Shown: positions 50,508 through 60,510 of the stretch, in pieces
Layout of the letters: each line of letters begins with the position of its first letter
Numbering within the stretch: position 1 is the stretch's first letter
NCBI RefSeq assembly: GCF_900110255.1
Contig: NZ_FODD01000022.1
Coordinates: forward strand, 1 to 64,000
Source: Actinacidiphila rubida
GTDB taxonomy: Bacteria > Actinomycetota > Actinomycetes > Streptomycetales > Streptomycetaceae
Direction: 5' to 3'
Length of the DNA: 64,000 bases
Notes under the pieces: model-generated
Database searches by the model: none
The model's input: only the letters and a program-made list of their open reading frames with translations
What the model was told of the DNA's origin: nothing
Position numbers and translations under genes: made by a program

Positions 50508-51290
50508 TCAGGTCCGCTCGTTCGTGCGGTGACGGCGACGGTCCGGACATGCTGAGGTGTCCAACGGCTTCGAGGCTGTCGGGTGCCACCATCGGCGGGA
50601 GGCCAGGGCGGCCAGACCGGCGCCGGTCGCGTTGACGAGGACGTCGTCGACGGAGGACACCCGGTCCAGGCTCAGGACGTACTGCGCGGTCTCGACGAGC
50701 GTCGAGCAGGCCGCCCCGAGTGCCAGAATGCGCGGCAGCGACGCGAGATGTGCGAAGCGCAGTGGGGCGAAGAAGCCGAGCGCCGCGAAGACCAGCAGGT
50801 TGCCGACGATCTGGACGGTGGCCGTTCCGGGGCCGGCCGCGATGATTGAGATGAGGTCCCGCAGCGGCACCAGGTTCACCCGGCGCGGGGCGGCGCCGGC
50901 CTCGCCGCCGGGCAGCATCGTCATCCACACCCACGGCACCGTCCCATAGACCATGCCGACCTCGGCCAGGGACCGCTGCCAGGCCAGCGTGGTACCGATG
51001 CCGCTTCGCGAACGGGCCAGCGCCCACACCACGAGTGCGGCCAACGGCAGCGCGGCCAGGGTGAGGAACGCGACGCCGTTGAACGTGCCGAGCCAGGCGT
51101 GGGCCCCCGTCGCGCCGCGTGTCCCCGTCGCATCGGCCACCCCTGTCGCATCGTGCTGCCGCGCGCCGGACGCCGTGAGCGGCCGCTGAAGGACGAACGC
51201 GGCGAGCGTCAGCACGAGGACGGCCGGAACGGCGAGCACGGCCGTGCGCGCACGGCTCCTGCGTGCGGACGGTGAGGCGGTGTGGTCCAT
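50508..51290 (-). CDS. VanZ-family membrane protein
   Basis: 260 aa, about five membrane helices. VanZ-like core: VNLVPLRDLISII, QIVGNLLVFAALGFFAPLRF, ALGAACSTLVETAQYVL and SSVDDVLVNATGAGLAALA. The ETxQ and D-D-x-x-x-N residues are conserved in the family. VanZ proteins can give low-level teicoplanin resistance; here the role is unknown. ATG 51290 chosen over the open frame to 51380 because the hydrophilic start MDHTASPSARRS fits and TATTCA lies 8 bp upstream. Confidence 0.85.
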   Translation of the reverse strand: MDHTASPSARRSRARTAVLAVPAVLVLTLAAFVLQRPLTASGARQHDATGVADATGTRGATGAHAWLGTFNGVAFLTLAALPLAALVVWALARSRSGIGTTLAWQRSLAEVGMVYGTVPWVWMTMLPGGEAGAAPRRVNLVPLRDLISIIAAGPGTATVQIVGNLLVFAALGFFAPLRFAHLASLPRILALGAACSTLVETAQYVLSLDRVSSVDDVLVNATGAGLAALASRRWWHPTASKPLDTSACPDRRRHRTNERT

Positions 51291-51581
51291 GTCCCAACTG
51301 AATACGGCAGACGGGCGCGTTGGCGGGCCCGATTGTCGAAACGCCCGCGATCGGGCGATTCCGGATCCGCGATTCCCCACGTGGACGTCCTCAGGTCCCG
51401 GTAGAGCAACGCCAGCGGCTCGCCCGGGTCCGGTGAGGGGGCCGACGAGTCTGTTGAGAGGGGTCGGTCGGCCCTACCGAGGCAGGCGACCTACGGCTTG
51501 ACTGGGATCGGGGCCAATCCCCGGCGGTGGACCGCCGCCTTGCGCCGCGGCCTCCGGGACCCTCGGAAAGGCAGGCACTCC

Positions 51582-51863
51582 ATGAAACAGAAGACCGGGG
51601 CGACGGCCGGCCACACCAGGACATGGACTCTGCGACTCGACATCTTCGAGAGGGACGAGGACACCACCGCGGTGAACGCGGTCCTCGACACCGGCGACAA
51701 CACACTCGTCAGCCGGACCACGGCCCACCGCAACCCGGGCGACCCGCCGGTCCCCGAGATCGGCGACGAGTACGCGGCCGGCCGTGCGCTGATGGCGCTC
51801 GGCAGACAACTCGTGGACGCCGGGGCTGCGGACGCTGATGTCAACGCGCGCGGTGCGTCCTGA
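51582..51863 (+). CDS. DUF1876 (dsRBD-like) protein
   Basis: 93 aa. TRTWTLRLDIFERDEDTTAVNAVLDTGDN, then PEIGDEYAAGRALMALGRQLVDAGAAD match the small DUF1876 family, frequent beside universal stress proteins in actinomycete dormancy-type clusters. ATG 51582 after GGAAAGGCAGG. Upstream, GGGAT-N8-ATCCC and TTGACT near 51497-51525 may be regulatory. The only plus-strand gene in the stress block. Confidence 0.82.
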   Translation: MKQKTGATAGHTRTWTLRLDIFERDEDTTAVNAVLDTGDNTLVSRTTAHRNPGDPPVPEIGDEYAAGRALMALGRQLVDAGAADADVNARGAS

Positions 51864-51882
51864 ACCCGCGGGCAGGGGCTGG

Positions 51883-52779
51883 TCAGGTCGATGTGTCGAC
51901 TGCCCCGCGACGGACGACGGCCACAGGACAGTGGGCGTGATGGACAACGGCGTGGCCGACCGATCCGAGCAGGAGTCCGGTGAAGCCGCCACGTCCCCGG
52001 GCGCCGACCACAAGCAGCTGCGCGTCCCGGCTCTCGGCGACCAGGGTCTTACGCGTGGCGGCACGGATCGACAACTGCTCGACCGGTACCTGCGGATATC
52101 TTGTGGCACAGCCCGCGAGCGCCTCGGCGAGTAGACGTTCCTCGTCCTCGGCAAGTCTGCCTGGCTCGTAGGCGTACGGGGCTCTCGGATCCTGGGGCGG
52201 CTGCGGCACGGGAACGTTCCAGGGGGTCCAGGCGTGGAGTGCCCGCAGGGTTGTTCCCCGCAGTGCGGCCTCGTCGAAAGCGAACGCGACCGCGTCCCGG
52301 GCAGCCGGGGAGCCGTCGACCCCCACAAGTACCGGGCCCGTCGCCCGCGGACCGTCGCGAACGACCAGCACGGGACAGTGTGCATGGGCCGCCAGGCCGA
52401 CGCCCGTCGAGCCCACCAGCAGCCCGGAGAAGGCTCCGGTGCCTCGGGACCCGACGACGACGAGCTGCGCGTCGCGCGACTGGTCGACCAGGACCCGCAG
52501 CGCGCCGCCCACGATGACATGCGTAGCGACGCTCACTTGCGGGGCAACAGCCCGAGCGTGCTCGGCCGCCTGGGACAGCAGAGTGCCGGCCGCATTCTGG
52601 ATCTCGGTGTCGCTGAAGGCCGGCGTCGTTCCGCCCGGCCGGAAGTGCACCTCCGGCCACGTGAAGGCGTGCACGACCCGCAGGTCCGCATCGCGCCATG
52701 CGGCCTCACGGGCGGCGGCCGCCACAGCCTCCGAGCTCTCGGCGGAACCGTCCGTGCCGACCACCACGAGACCGCTCAC
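51883..52779 (-). CDS. Universal stress protein, two USP domains
   Basis: 298 aa. Two tandem USP folds, each with a starting VVVGTDGSAES or VLVGVDGSPAA and an ATP-type G-x2-G-x9-G(S/T) motif: VVGSRGTGAFSGLLVGSTG and VVGARGRGGFTGLLLGSVG. Likely ATP-binding stress sensor or effector, as in DosR-type regulons. GTG 52779 with GGAGG upstream. Next USP gene lies 140 bp away on the same strand. Confidence 0.92.
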   Translation of the reverse strand: MSGLVVVGTDGSAESSEAVAAAAREAAWRDADLRVVHAFTWPEVHFRPGGTTPAFSDTEIQNAAGTLLSQAAEHARAVAPQVSVATHVIVGGALRVLVDQSRDAQLVVVGSRGTGAFSGLLVGSTGVGLAAHAHCPVLVVRDGPRATGPVLVGVDGSPAARDAVAFAFDEAALRGTTLRALHAWTPWNVPVPQPPQDPRAPYAYEPGRLAEDEERLLAEALAGCATRYPQVPVEQLSIRAATRKTLVAESRDAQLLVVGARGRGGFTGLLLGSVGHAVVHHAHCPVAVVRRGAVDTST

Positions 52780-52919
52780 CGTGCCTCCTGCCTTAGTCTC
52801 CTCCCCAGGTTCGCCTCGCCACTGCGATGGCGCCACCCAAGCATCCCGGATCGCCTGATCTCCGCTGCATGCTGCGACAACCCTGTACCCGGGCGCATGT
52901 GGTGCGTCGCGTGACCGTG

Positions 52920-53786
52920 TCAGTCGTGAGGAACCACGACGACGGGGGCCGTGACGTGGTGAAGTACGTCGTGGGTCACGGGGCCGATGCGCATCCCGAG
53001 GACGGGACGGTGCACTTTGCGGCCGACGACGACCATGGCGGCACCCGCCGCTGCTGCTGCCAGCTTCCCGCCCGCGGCGCCCCGGGCGGTCTCCTGAAGA
53101 ACGCGAAGGTGCGGAAACCTTTGCTCCCAAGGGCGGACAGCGTCGGCCAATGCCTTCTCCTCCCGAGCCGCGATCGTGCCGTCAGCGTCCACGAGACGAA
53201 CGGTTTGAGGGTCGTACCGGACATCAGACCTCAGATTCCACGTGTGCACGGCGCGCACCGCGGCCTTCCTCCGGTCCGCAGGGGTGAAGGCGAATCGGAG
53301 CAGAGGCTGGGACGGATGATCCAGGTCCTGCAGTCCGACAATCACGTCGCCTTCTGCTTGTCCGTTCTCACTGCGTGCGTCAGCCCGCACCATCACCACA
53401 GGGCATCCGGCCCGTGCCAGGATCTGCAGTCCGATGGAGCCGAGCAGGAAACCTGCGATGGCACTGTGCCCACAAGATCCGAGGACCAGCATCTCGGCCT
53501 TCTCGCTGCCTGCCAGCAGCACCGCGTCCGCGGGCGCCATGGGCATTTCCGAGGCGACCATCACCTCCGGGTAGCCGGATTGCAGAGCGGCTCGGGCGTC
53601 GCGAACTGTGCGTTCCGCCCGGCTCCTCGCCCCTATGTCGAGCGGTGCGGGAAGCTGGGGGTGCCATCCCCAGGCGTGGACCAGATGAACCGGAAACCCG
53701 CCGCGCAGCGCCTCCTCGGCGGCCCAGCGGGCGGCGGCCCTACACTCCGCGGAGCCATCCACACCGACGACGATGGGACGAGCCAT
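52920..53786 (-). CDS. Universal stress protein, two USP domains
   Basis: 288 aa. N-terminal domain IVVGVDGSAECRAAARWAAEEA with VLGSCGHSAIAGFLLGSIG (ATP motif with Cys and Ser replacing the usual residues); C-terminal domain has VIVGLQDLDH and VVVGRKVHRPVLGMRIG, a weaker ATP motif. ATG 53786 is chosen for GGAGG at 53792-53796; ATG 53801 is also possible. Confidence 0.9.
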   Translation of the reverse strand: MARPIVVGVDGSAECRAAARWAAEEALRGGFPVHLVHAWGWHPQLPAPLDIGARSRAERTVRDARAALQSGYPEVMVASEMPMAPADAVLLAGSEKAEMLVLGSCGHSAIAGFLLGSIGLQILARAGCPVVMVRADARSENGQAEGDVIVGLQDLDHPSQPLLRFAFTPADRRKAAVRAVHTWNLRSDVRYDPQTVRLVDADGTIAAREEKALADAVRPWEQRFPHLRVLQETARGAAGGKLAAAAAGAAMVVVGRKVHRPVLGMRIGPVTHDVLHHVTAPVVVVPHD

Positions 53787-53940
53787 GGGCCCCTCCGGCA
53801 TGAGTCCGAACCTCTTCCGATCGATATCAGCCTGACCCCGCTGCGTCCGGCGCGCCAGCGTTGAGCGTCTTCAGGCACCTCCTGTGGCCAGGATGCCGAC
53901 GGACGGAATGCCGAGGCGGCACGCCCGCCACTTTGTGCGC

Positions 53941-56604
53941 TCAACCCCCTGTGCCCTGGCTGCCCCGCAGACTCCGGTGCCCTGCTGCCAGTCCCACCGC
54001 GAAGGCGACTGCTGCCGGCAGCAGTTCGTAGCCGTTGAGAGGCTCGGTCTCGAGAAGTGTGCGGAGCGCCGGCACGTAGAGTGCGGCGACCCCCAGGGCG
54101 GCCGAGACGGCCACAGCGACGGGAAGGAAGGGATTCTCCCTGGTGCGCCACTGTTCGCGGAGGCCGAAGCACAGCCCGAGCTGCGCGGTCAACAAGGTCA
54201 GGAACAGCATGCTCTGCCAGGGAAGGCCGCCTTGTCGCTCGGCCCAGACCCCCGCTGCCAGACTCATCGCGGTGATCAGAGCGCCGAAGGCCAGGACCCG
54301 GTTCCACAGACCGCCACCGAGTACGTGCTGCTGCGGAGGGCGCGGCGGGCGTTCCATGGCGCCGAGCGAAGCCGGCTCCGCACCCATCGCGACACCCGTC
54401 AGTCCGTGGGTCAGAAGGTTGATCCACAGGATCTGTCCGGCGCGCAGTGGCAGGGCCAGGCCCATCAGCGGCCCCAGCAGCATGACGGCGATCTCCGCCG
54501 CGCCTCCTGACAGTCCGTAGAGGAGGAAGCGGCGGATGTTGTCGTAGATGCGCCGTCCCTCCTTCACGGCAGTCATCACCGTTGCCACGTCGTCATCGGC
54601 CAGGACCAGGTCGGCAGCCTGCCGCGCGACCTCCGTGCCCCGGTGCCCCATGGCCACCCCGATGTCGGCCTGACGCAAGGCGGGACCGTCGTTGACCCCG
54701 TCGCCCGTCATGGCCGTGACGCCGCCCTCGGCCCGCCATGCCTGGACGATTTCCAACTTCTGCGCCGGGCTGGTGCGGGCGAAGACCCGCACTCGGGTCA
54801 GGTCCGCGATCTCGCCGGCCTCGAGTTGTCCGCCCGTGACGACGTTCCCGTCGGTGAGGTCCTCCACGTCGCCGGAGCCGGCCGTGCGCAGGCGGGGGGC
54901 GCCCTGCTCCAGTTCGGGGAGCAGGCCGAGGCGACGCGCGATCGCGGCGGCGGTCGCGGGATGGTCACCGGTGATCAGGACGGTCGTGATGCCGGCCCTG
55001 CGGCAGGCCGCCAAGGTGACGGCAGCGGATGATTTGGGCGGATCGCTCATGGCCACCAGACCCAGCAGGGCCAGTCCCGCCTCGGCGGCCGGCGGATCGG
55101 CGGGCGGCTGCGCTCGTGTCGCCGCGGCAACCGCCAGCACTCGGTAGCCGCCCTCCGCGAGGCGCGCGGCTTCATCGCGGGCCACGGCCAGCGACTGCGG
55201 CGTCGCCGCCACGACACCGGGGCGCAGCACGGCCTCGGGCGCCCCCTTGAGGGCGATCTGAACGTCCCCCGCAGGTGTGCGGTGGAACGTACTCATCCTG
55301 CGACGCGCGCTGTCGAACGGCATCTCGCCGATCCGGGGGAACTCGTGAACGAGTCGCCCGAGGTCGATCCCCGCTTTGCCGGCGGCCGTCAGAAGGGCTG
55401 CCTCGGTCGGGTCCCCGAGCGCCGCCCAGGCACCACCCGGTTCGGTCGGCGCCTCAAGTGTGGCGTCATTGCACAGGGCCGCGGCCACCAGGACGGCTCG
55501 CACCGCCTCTCCGGCTTGGGCCTCGTGAACTCCCTGGTGCAGGCGCACTTCTCCTTCGGGGCCGTAACCCGTACCGGTGATCGCAGCCCGGCCGTAAGGG
55601 GTCCACACCTCCTCGACGACCATCACGCCTTCGGTCAGAGTGCCCGTCTTGTCGGTGGCCAGCATCGTCACCGAGCCGAGCGTCTCCACTGCCGACAACC
55701 GGCGCACGATGGCATGGCGCGCGGCCATGCGTCCCGCGCCCAGGGCCAGGCTGAGCGTCACGACGGCCGGCAGCGACTCAGGAACGGCTGCCACGGCAAG
55801 GCTGACCGCGGTCACCGCCATGACCTCCAGACTCTGGCCCCTGGCCAGGCCGAGAAGCAGGACCACCAGGCACAAGCCGATGGTGACCAGTGCCAGGACG
55901 CGGCCCAGCCCGGCCAGGTGGCGTTGCAGCGGGGTGGGCTCGACCTTCGATTCGAGCAGGGCGGCGATCTGTCCCAGGGTGCTCGACGCGCCGGTCGCCG
56001 TGACCTCGGCTACCGCGCGGCCGTGGACGGTGACCGTTCCGGCGCGCAATTGCCGGTCCTGGCCCCCTTCCCCCGCTCCCTTCGCCGACTTCTCCACGGG
56101 CACCGACTCTCCGGTCACGGCCGACTCGTCGACGAGCAAGGCAGAGGACTCCAGCAGTGTGGCGTCCGCGGGAACGATGTCCCCCTCTCCGAGGAGCACC
56201 ACATCGCCGGGTACGACCGTCTTGGCCGGCACCTGCTGCTCGGCACCGTCCCGCCGGACGCGGGCGCCCGGAGCGGAGATGGCCGTCAGCGCCTCAACCG
56301 CCTGGTCCGCCCGCACTTCCTGCGTGACACCGACCGCCGTGTTGACCACCACGACGAAGCCGATCACGACCGCGTCCGGGTGGTCGCCGATGGCCACGGT
56401 GAGAACCAGTGCCGCGAGGAGGACGAGGATCAGTGGATCACGCAGCTGCGCCGCGGTGCGGGACCACACTGGGGTCCGTCGCACGCTGCCGACCTGGTTC
56501 GGCCCGTACTCGGACAGTCTCCTAGCGGCCTCTGAGCGCGTGAGCCCGGGCCCGGTCCGGCCGTCGGACGGCGAAGACGGCGAAGACGGCGACCTGTCAG
56601 TCAC
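53941..56604 (-). CDS. P-type cation-transporting ATPase (P2A, Ca2+-type)
   Basis: 887 aa. Order: N-terminal cation domain ([18 protein letters not shown]), actuator loop with TGES, transmembrane [20 protein letters not shown], phosphorylation site DKTGTLTEG (Asp about residue 318), nucleotide-binding KGAPEAVL, hinge [21 protein letters not shown], then C-terminal helices. The PESLP motif and GxNxV start are of the SERCA/PMR1 type, so Ca2+ or Mn2+ export is likely. GTG 56604; its first residues [11 protein letters not shown] reflect a 9-bp tandem repeat. Lies beside USP genes as in dormancy-type clusters. Confidence 0.93.
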   Translation of the reverse strand: MTDRSPSSPSSPSDGRTGPGLTRSEAARRLSEYGPNQVGSVRRTPVWSRTAAQLRDPLILVLLAALVLTVAIGDHPDAVVIGFVVVVNTAVGVTQEVRADQAVEALTAISAPGARVRRDGAEQQVPAKTVVPGDVVLLGEGDIVPADATLLESSALLVDESAVTGESVPVEKSAKGAGEGGQDRQLRAGTVTVHGRAVAEVTATGASSTLGQIAALLESKVEPTPLQRHLAGLGRVLALVTIGLCLVVLLLGLARGQSLEVMAVTAVSLAVAAVPESLPAVVTLSLALGAGRMAARHAIVRRLSAVETLGSVTMLATDKTGTLTEGVMVVEEVWTPYGRAAITGTGYGPEGEVRLHQGVHEAQAGEAVRAVLVAAALCNDATLEAPTEPGGAWAALGDPTEAALLTAAGKAGIDLGRLVHEFPRIGEMPFDSARRRMSTFHRTPAGDVQIALKGAPEAVLRPGVVAATPQSLAVARDEAARLAEGGYRVLAVAAATRAQPPADPPAAEAGLALLGLVAMSDPPKSSAAVTLAACRRAGITTVLITGDHPATAAAIARRLGLLPELEQGAPRLRTAGSGDVEDLTDGNVVTGGQLEAGEIADLTRVRVFARTSPAQKLEIVQAWRAEGGVTAMTGDGVNDGPALRQADIGVAMGHRGTEVARQAADLVLADDDVATVMTAVKEGRRIYDNIRRFLLYGLSGGAAEIAVMLLGPLMGLALPLRAGQILWINLLTHGLTGVAMGAEPASLGAMERPPRPPQQHVLGGGLWNRVLAFGALITAMSLAAGVWAERQGGLPWQSMLFLTLLTAQLGLCFGLREQWRTRENPFLPVAVAVSAALGVAALYVPALRTLLETEPLNGYELLPAAVAFAVGLAAGHRSLRGSQGTGG

Positions 56605-56913
56605 GACTCGCGATCCGCATCCGTCGTACCGGCCGTAGGCGATGCGAGGCTTCCCGCTTCGGCCGTGTCCCACGGGCTCCGTTCTGTCCGAGGCGGTGGC
56701 CTCTGCGTGCCCCGTCGCCAGTGGTCCAGAGCATTCCGGCCTCCCGTGCGTACCGGCCCGCCCCTGCGAAGCTACAGCAGCCCGGCTCCGGCAGCGTGGC
56801 GACCGCCGTACGCCGAACGCGTGATGCACCGCGGCCGCCAGGCGAAGGCCGTCGCTCTGCCCTTGCCCAGGGAGTGTGTCCAGGGGCGATGCCTGCCACT
56901 GCGTGACGCTGCC
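56605..56913. other. Gap between ATPase and DMT transporter genes
   Basis: 309 bp without a supported gene on either strand. It must hold the promoter of the ATPase gene, but no convincing -35/-10 pair was seen. Confidence 0.35.
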
Positions 56914-57771
56914 TCAGGGCGTCCGGGCCAGGGGCGACAGGGCCAGAACCACGATCCCCAGTACCGCGACGCCGGCCGCGACGGCTTGAGTGAGGACAGC
57001 CGGTGGCGAGGCGGCGAGGCGCTCGTCGAACACCGCGACGCCGATCAGCACGGCACCGATGGGCTCGACCGTGTCGATGATGGGGAGGCTGACCGCCAGG
57101 GATCCCGCCTGAAAGGAACTTTGCGAAAGCACCAGCGCCGCGATGCCGACCCCGACCATCGCGTACGGCTCCCAGTGCCCCAAGACGTTGACGCCGACCG
57201 CGCGGATCCTGCCGGTGGTGCTCTTGGTCAGGCTGTCCAGCAGGGAGAAGAGCGCGGCGGCGCTCATCGCGTACAGAGCACTCCGGACTTTGCCGCCCGT
57301 ACGGAGGCCGACCGCCGCCAGCACGCCGACCAGCCCGCCGACGCACAGGAACGCCGGCAGCCAGGACTCCAGCGCGGGGACCGGTGTACCCGCGGACCCT
57401 GGTGGGAGCACGGCAAGGAACGCCGCTACCCCGCCCGCCGTGCAGACGATCCCGATCCACTCGGCGACGGTCAGGCGCTCCTGGCGTCGCCAGGCCAGGA
57501 GCGGCAGGGCGAAGACGAGATCGGTGGCGGCGACGGGTTGCACCAGCACCAGGGGGCCGAAAGCGAGAGCAGCACCCTGCATCACGAAGGAGAAGACCGT
57601 CAGACCCATCCCGGCCAGCCACAACGGCTGGCGAGCCAGATGGAGAATCAGGGCGGGCCGCAGAGACTCGCCAACGGGCGCCCTGCTGGCCGCGTACTGC
57701 TGAGCCACCGACGCAACGCCGAAGCACATCGCGGAGAGCAGCGCGGCCACGACGGCGATGGCAGTGCTCAT
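56914..57771 (-). CDS. DMT superfamily transporter
   Basis: 285 aa with about nine or ten hydrophobic helices, beginning MSTAIAVVAALLSAMCFGVASVAQQ. Internal PVAATDLVFALPLLAW and LPIIDTVEPIGAVLIGVAVFDERL are typical of EamA/NIPA-like exporters. Substrate unknown. ATG 57771 chosen over the open frame to 57816. Confidence 0.85.
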   Translation of the reverse strand: MSTAIAVVAALLSAMCFGVASVAQQYAASRAPVGESLRPALILHLARQPLWLAGMGLTVFSFVMQGAALAFGPLVLVQPVAATDLVFALPLLAWRRQERLTVAEWIGIVCTAGGVAAFLAVLPPGSAGTPVPALESWLPAFLCVGGLVGVLAAVGLRTGGKVRSALYAMSAAALFSLLDSLTKSTTGRIRAVGVNVLGHWEPYAMVGVGIAALVLSQSSFQAGSLAVSLPIIDTVEPIGAVLIGVAVFDERLAASPPAVLTQAVAAGVAVLGIVVLALSPLARTP

Positions 57772-58009
57772 CCGGCCAGCATCAGCCGACGGCCCATGAA
57801 TGCCGGCCGCCGACACGCCAGCTCACCTGAACAGGGCAGCCGCGCCGCGCAGCGCCCACCGAACAGGGAGAATCCGGCCCTGGTCGCCCCTCCAAGGGCG
57901 CCGTCAACGGGACGGACTACGTGCCGACGGGGTTGGCCCTGCACCAGGACGAGGGCGCCGCGAACGTCGAAGTCTGTGTCGTCGGCGCTGTCGACCGGGC
58001 GGGGACGGA
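57772..58009. other. Gap before the 96-aa gene
   Basis: 238 bp. A minus-strand frame gives DDTDFDVRGALVLVQGQ, which might be remnant coding sequence but matches nothing recognised. Confidence 0.25.
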
Positions 58010-58300
58010 TCAGGTTGTCTCCCCCATGTGGGGCGCGGTGGCGGAACCGCCGGACTGTGCGGCCTCCACCATGCGCTGGTGGATGTCGCGGGCCTGCCGC
58101 TCGGTCGCGGCGGAGACGGGGCTGCCCGTGACGGTGAACCAGTCGGTGGCACCTGTGTACTGCACGGAAAGTACCGCCTGGCCGTCGACCCAGGTCGTGT
58201 GGAGGGTGAGGTCGCCATGGACAGGGCCGATCTCCACGGTGTCGACCCCGCCGGTCCCGCTGAGGATGCCCTGAGTGGTCCAGGCCGTCCAATCACGCAT
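58010..58300 (-). CDS. Hypothetical protein, 96 aa
   Basis: Starts MRDWTAWTTQGILSGTGGVD and contains LTLHTTWVDGQAVLSVQYTGATDW, a beta-rich segment, then a helical end. No family recognised. ATG 58300 has an excellent GGAGGTG at about 58312-58306 (minus strand), and an A/T-rich promoter-like region (58360-58400) lies upstream, supporting expression. Small stress-cluster protein by context. Confidence 0.65.
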   Translation of the reverse strand: MRDWTAWTTQGILSGTGGVDTVEIGPVHGDLTLHTTWVDGQAVLSVQYTGATDWFTVTGSPVSAATERQARDIHQRMVEAAQSGGSATAPHMGETT

Positions 58301-58600
58301 CGGCCACCTCCGGGGAGCGGGTTCCCGCTGGTTGGAGCCGTCTTTACACTCTTAGGAAATGCCCTACATCCGGTATTTTATATCTGTTTGTCTCGAGCGG
58401 GTGCTGAGGCGGAGACAAGGTCGATTCCGGTGCTGCCGTGACGCCGCCCGCCGCGACCGGAGCAGGCGCAGTCATCGCGGCTTTGCGGCCGCACGGAGCC
58501 ATTCGGCCAGCGCCCCGGCCCGCGCGGCAGGGCCGGTGGCCGTCATGGCCCCTCAGCGCTGTCCTGGTGGGTCCCAGCAGGGCCGGGGCAAACGCCCGGT
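58301..58600. other. A/T-rich promoter region and non-coding gap
   Basis: About 58365-58395 is unusually A/T-rich for this genome, with TATAAAAT on the minus strand, a strong -10-like sequence upstream of the 96-aa gene. The remainder, up to the DUF2231 stop, holds only very short frames. Confidence 0.4.
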
Positions 58601-59098
58601 TCACCGCCCTTGCCAGACCGCTTTGGCTCCGGAATCGCCGATCCGGTACACCTGCACCACTGCCCCCGCCCCCACCACCAGGGCCAGCACCACTGACACC
58701 GCACGCAATGCCGTCGCCTTCGAGGCGACGTGATCCATCCACGTGCCGGCCCGGTCGGCATGGTTCGGGACCAATCGGCGAAACAGCCCGCGGTGCGCCA
58801 CCCACAGCACCATCGAGACGACGAAGATGCCGATGCTCCAGGGCAGCAGTCCGTCCCCCATCTCCGTATGACGCTCCACCGCCGCGGTCTCCGGCACCTG
58901 CTCCTGCAGCCACTCACCAGCCTGCGTCGCCAAGGGCACGGACACCAGCGCGGCCAGAGCCAGCAGCGGCAGCGCGACCCCGGCCCTGCGCATCACGGCG
59001 GGCCATGCCGCGCACAGCAGGAGCACCAGTGCCGACAGCGGGACCAGCACCACCACAGCGTGCACCCACAGCGGGTGCGCCGGGATTCCATTGATCAT
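58601..59098 (-). CDS. DUF2231 family membrane protein
   Basis: 165 aa, four membrane segments. MINGIPAHPLWVHAVVVLVPLSALV is the family start, with the conserved P-x-H-P/L-x-V-H. GDGLLPWSIGIFVVSMVLW follows. ATG 59098. DUF2231 proteins may bind heme or metal; unknown function here. Last clearly intact gene before the degraded right end of the block. Confidence 0.85.
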   Translation of the reverse strand: MINGIPAHPLWVHAVVVLVPLSALVLLLCAAWPAVMRRAGVALPLLALAALVSVPLATQAGEWLQEQVPETAAVERHTEMGDGLLPWSIGIFVVSMVLWVAHRGLFRRLVPNHADRAGTWMDHVASKATALRAVSVVLALVVGAGAVVQVYRIGDSGAKAVWQGR

Positions 59099-59146
59099 TG
59101 CCGACCCCGCTGCTGTTCCAGGTCTCACGCGCCTACCGTCAACGTA

Positions 59147-59797
59147 ATGGGGACCGGCCCGAGCGAACCGCAGCACACGCCCGGCCTACCCGGATCCAGC
59201 AACCACCAGGCAAGCCAGACCGGTGGCACCCTCGCCCGATGTGCAGCCTCCGGGGCCCGTACCGTGGTCGTGGTCTGCACGGACGGCAGCCGGGGTCACG
59301 GCCCTGACGATGCTCCCGGCGTCCCCCGTGCTGATCGAGCCGCCCAGATTGCCGCCAGACGCTCCCGCGAACTCGGCCGAGCGAGGGCCGCCTTGGGCAT
59401 CACCGATCGCGTCGAACTGGGTTACCCGGACTCCGGCACGTCCCCGTCCGCCGCCGATTCAGACGTGTTCAGCAGTCGCCCCGGCGAACCCGTCATCCGC
59501 CGACTCGAAGTACTCATGGGTCAGTACGAGCCCGATGTCGTCGTCACCTACCCCCCGAATGGCCTGACGTTTCATCCAGACCACACGAGAGTCAGGCAGA
59601 TGCGAACGACCTGCTGCGAGTACTCAGGGTCCCGGGAGGCGATACGCCTGTCGAGGAATATATTCGAGTTGTCCCGCCCTGGCCAGGCGGCAGGCGTGAA
59701 GATGATCTTTTCGTCAGAAGGTTCAACTCTGATGAAAAAAAGCCCGCCTCGAGCTTACTCAGGGGGTTGCCAATCCATAAAGCGAGGTCAGTCGTGA
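59147..59797 (+). pseudogene. Degraded PIG-L-type deacetylase
   Basis: The middle keeps family sequence: SQTGGTLARCAASGARTVVV, CTDGSRG and VVTYPPNGLTFHPDHTRV, as in LmbE/PIG-L zinc deacetylases (MshB, Mca relatives). The N-terminal HPDDE metal motif is missing; in its place another frame shows only YPDP-like remains. After HPDHT the frame runs into unrelated, A/T-richer DNA. Considered non-functional. Confidence 0.7.
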
Positions 59798-59800
59798 TGG
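59655..59800. other. A/T-rich patch
   Basis: Contains AATATATTCG and GATGAAAAAAAGC, markedly lower in GC than surroundings. One plus-strand frame reads PVEEYIRVVPPWPGGRREDD, possibly a fragment of foreign coding sequence. Confidence 0.45.
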
Positions 59801-59809
59801 AGAGCCCAG

Positions 59810-60119
59810 TTGTGCTCCGGCCAGGCCATCACCGTCGTCGGTGGCGCCAACTCCGCCGGGCAGGCGGCCTTGTTCCTGGCCTCATGTGGTTGCGACGTCA
59901 CGTTGGCCGTCCGGGGCAGCGACGTCACGGCAGGCATGTCGTCCTATCTCATCGACCGACTTCGCGCTGATCCGCGCGTGACCGTCCGCCCTTCCACTGA
60001 GGTGACCGAACTGCACGGAGGCGAACGGCTCCAGCGAATCACGCAGAGTGGCCGCCGCTGTTGGAGAGGGAGCGAGCGCCGTCCACTCCGTACACGCTGC
60101 TATTGCGACGAACCTCTGA
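59810..60119 (+). pseudogene. Fragment of thioredoxin-reductase-like flavoprotein
   Basis: LCSGQAITVVGGANSAGQAA, then LFLASCGCDVTLAVRGSD and RADPRVTVRPSTEVTELHGGE are the NADPH-binding half of a TrxB-like enzyme. The FAD domain upstream is missing. The normal C-terminus VAAAVGEGASAVHSVHAAIA appears in another frame at 60048-60119, so a deletion and frameshift removed about 100 residues between. Non-functional remnant. Confidence 0.75.
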
Positions 60120-60345
60120 TTGCCGCCGAAAGGGCAGCGAACGTGACTGACCAGGACGGTGAAGAATGCCCGGCTGCCGAGCAGACCGACGTTGGCTCAT
60201 TGCTGAGGGCGTCGACGACGTCAGCGACTGCCGCGAGACACTCCGCCAAGCCCTCACCAACTGACAGATCCGCCTGATCACGCGTGGTCCGGCGAGGAAC
60301 CGACGACGCTTTGGAACAAGGGCCGGGCCGGAGCTGCATTCGCGA

Positions 60346-60510
60346 TCACCGGTACCGCTGTCCGCCGAACGTCGCTGGGGAGAGGTTGTCACAACAGTGG
60401 TCTCGGCTGGTCGTGGACACCCACGCGATCGGCCGGGGCACGACGACCGAGGTCAGCAGCTTGTAGAACGCGCGGCGATCCATCTGCTCAGGGTCGAAAT
60501 CGATGCGCAT
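60346..60510 (-). pseudogene. 5' fragment of flavin reductase gene
   Basis: Duplicated start of the gene at 48839-49456: MRIDFDPEQMDRR and the following residues through DHCCDNL are nearly identical, then the frame passes into unrelated sequence at about 60377. Only about 44 of 205 codons remain. Confidence 0.88.

Noticed and set aside
51209-51409. 66-codon minus-strand frame MLYRDLRTSTWG
   Set aside because: No ribosome site, overlaps the VanZ start, ends in Arg-rich sequence; probably chance.
51497-51525. DevR/DosR box upstream of the DUF1876 gene
   Set aside because: GGGAT-N8-ATCCC resembles the half-sites, but spacing and inner bases do not fit the consensus.
58440-58560. 24- and 43-codon minus-strand ORFs after DUF2231
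   Set aside because: No ribosome sites or recognisable sequence; the second crosses the A/T-rich promoter-like region.
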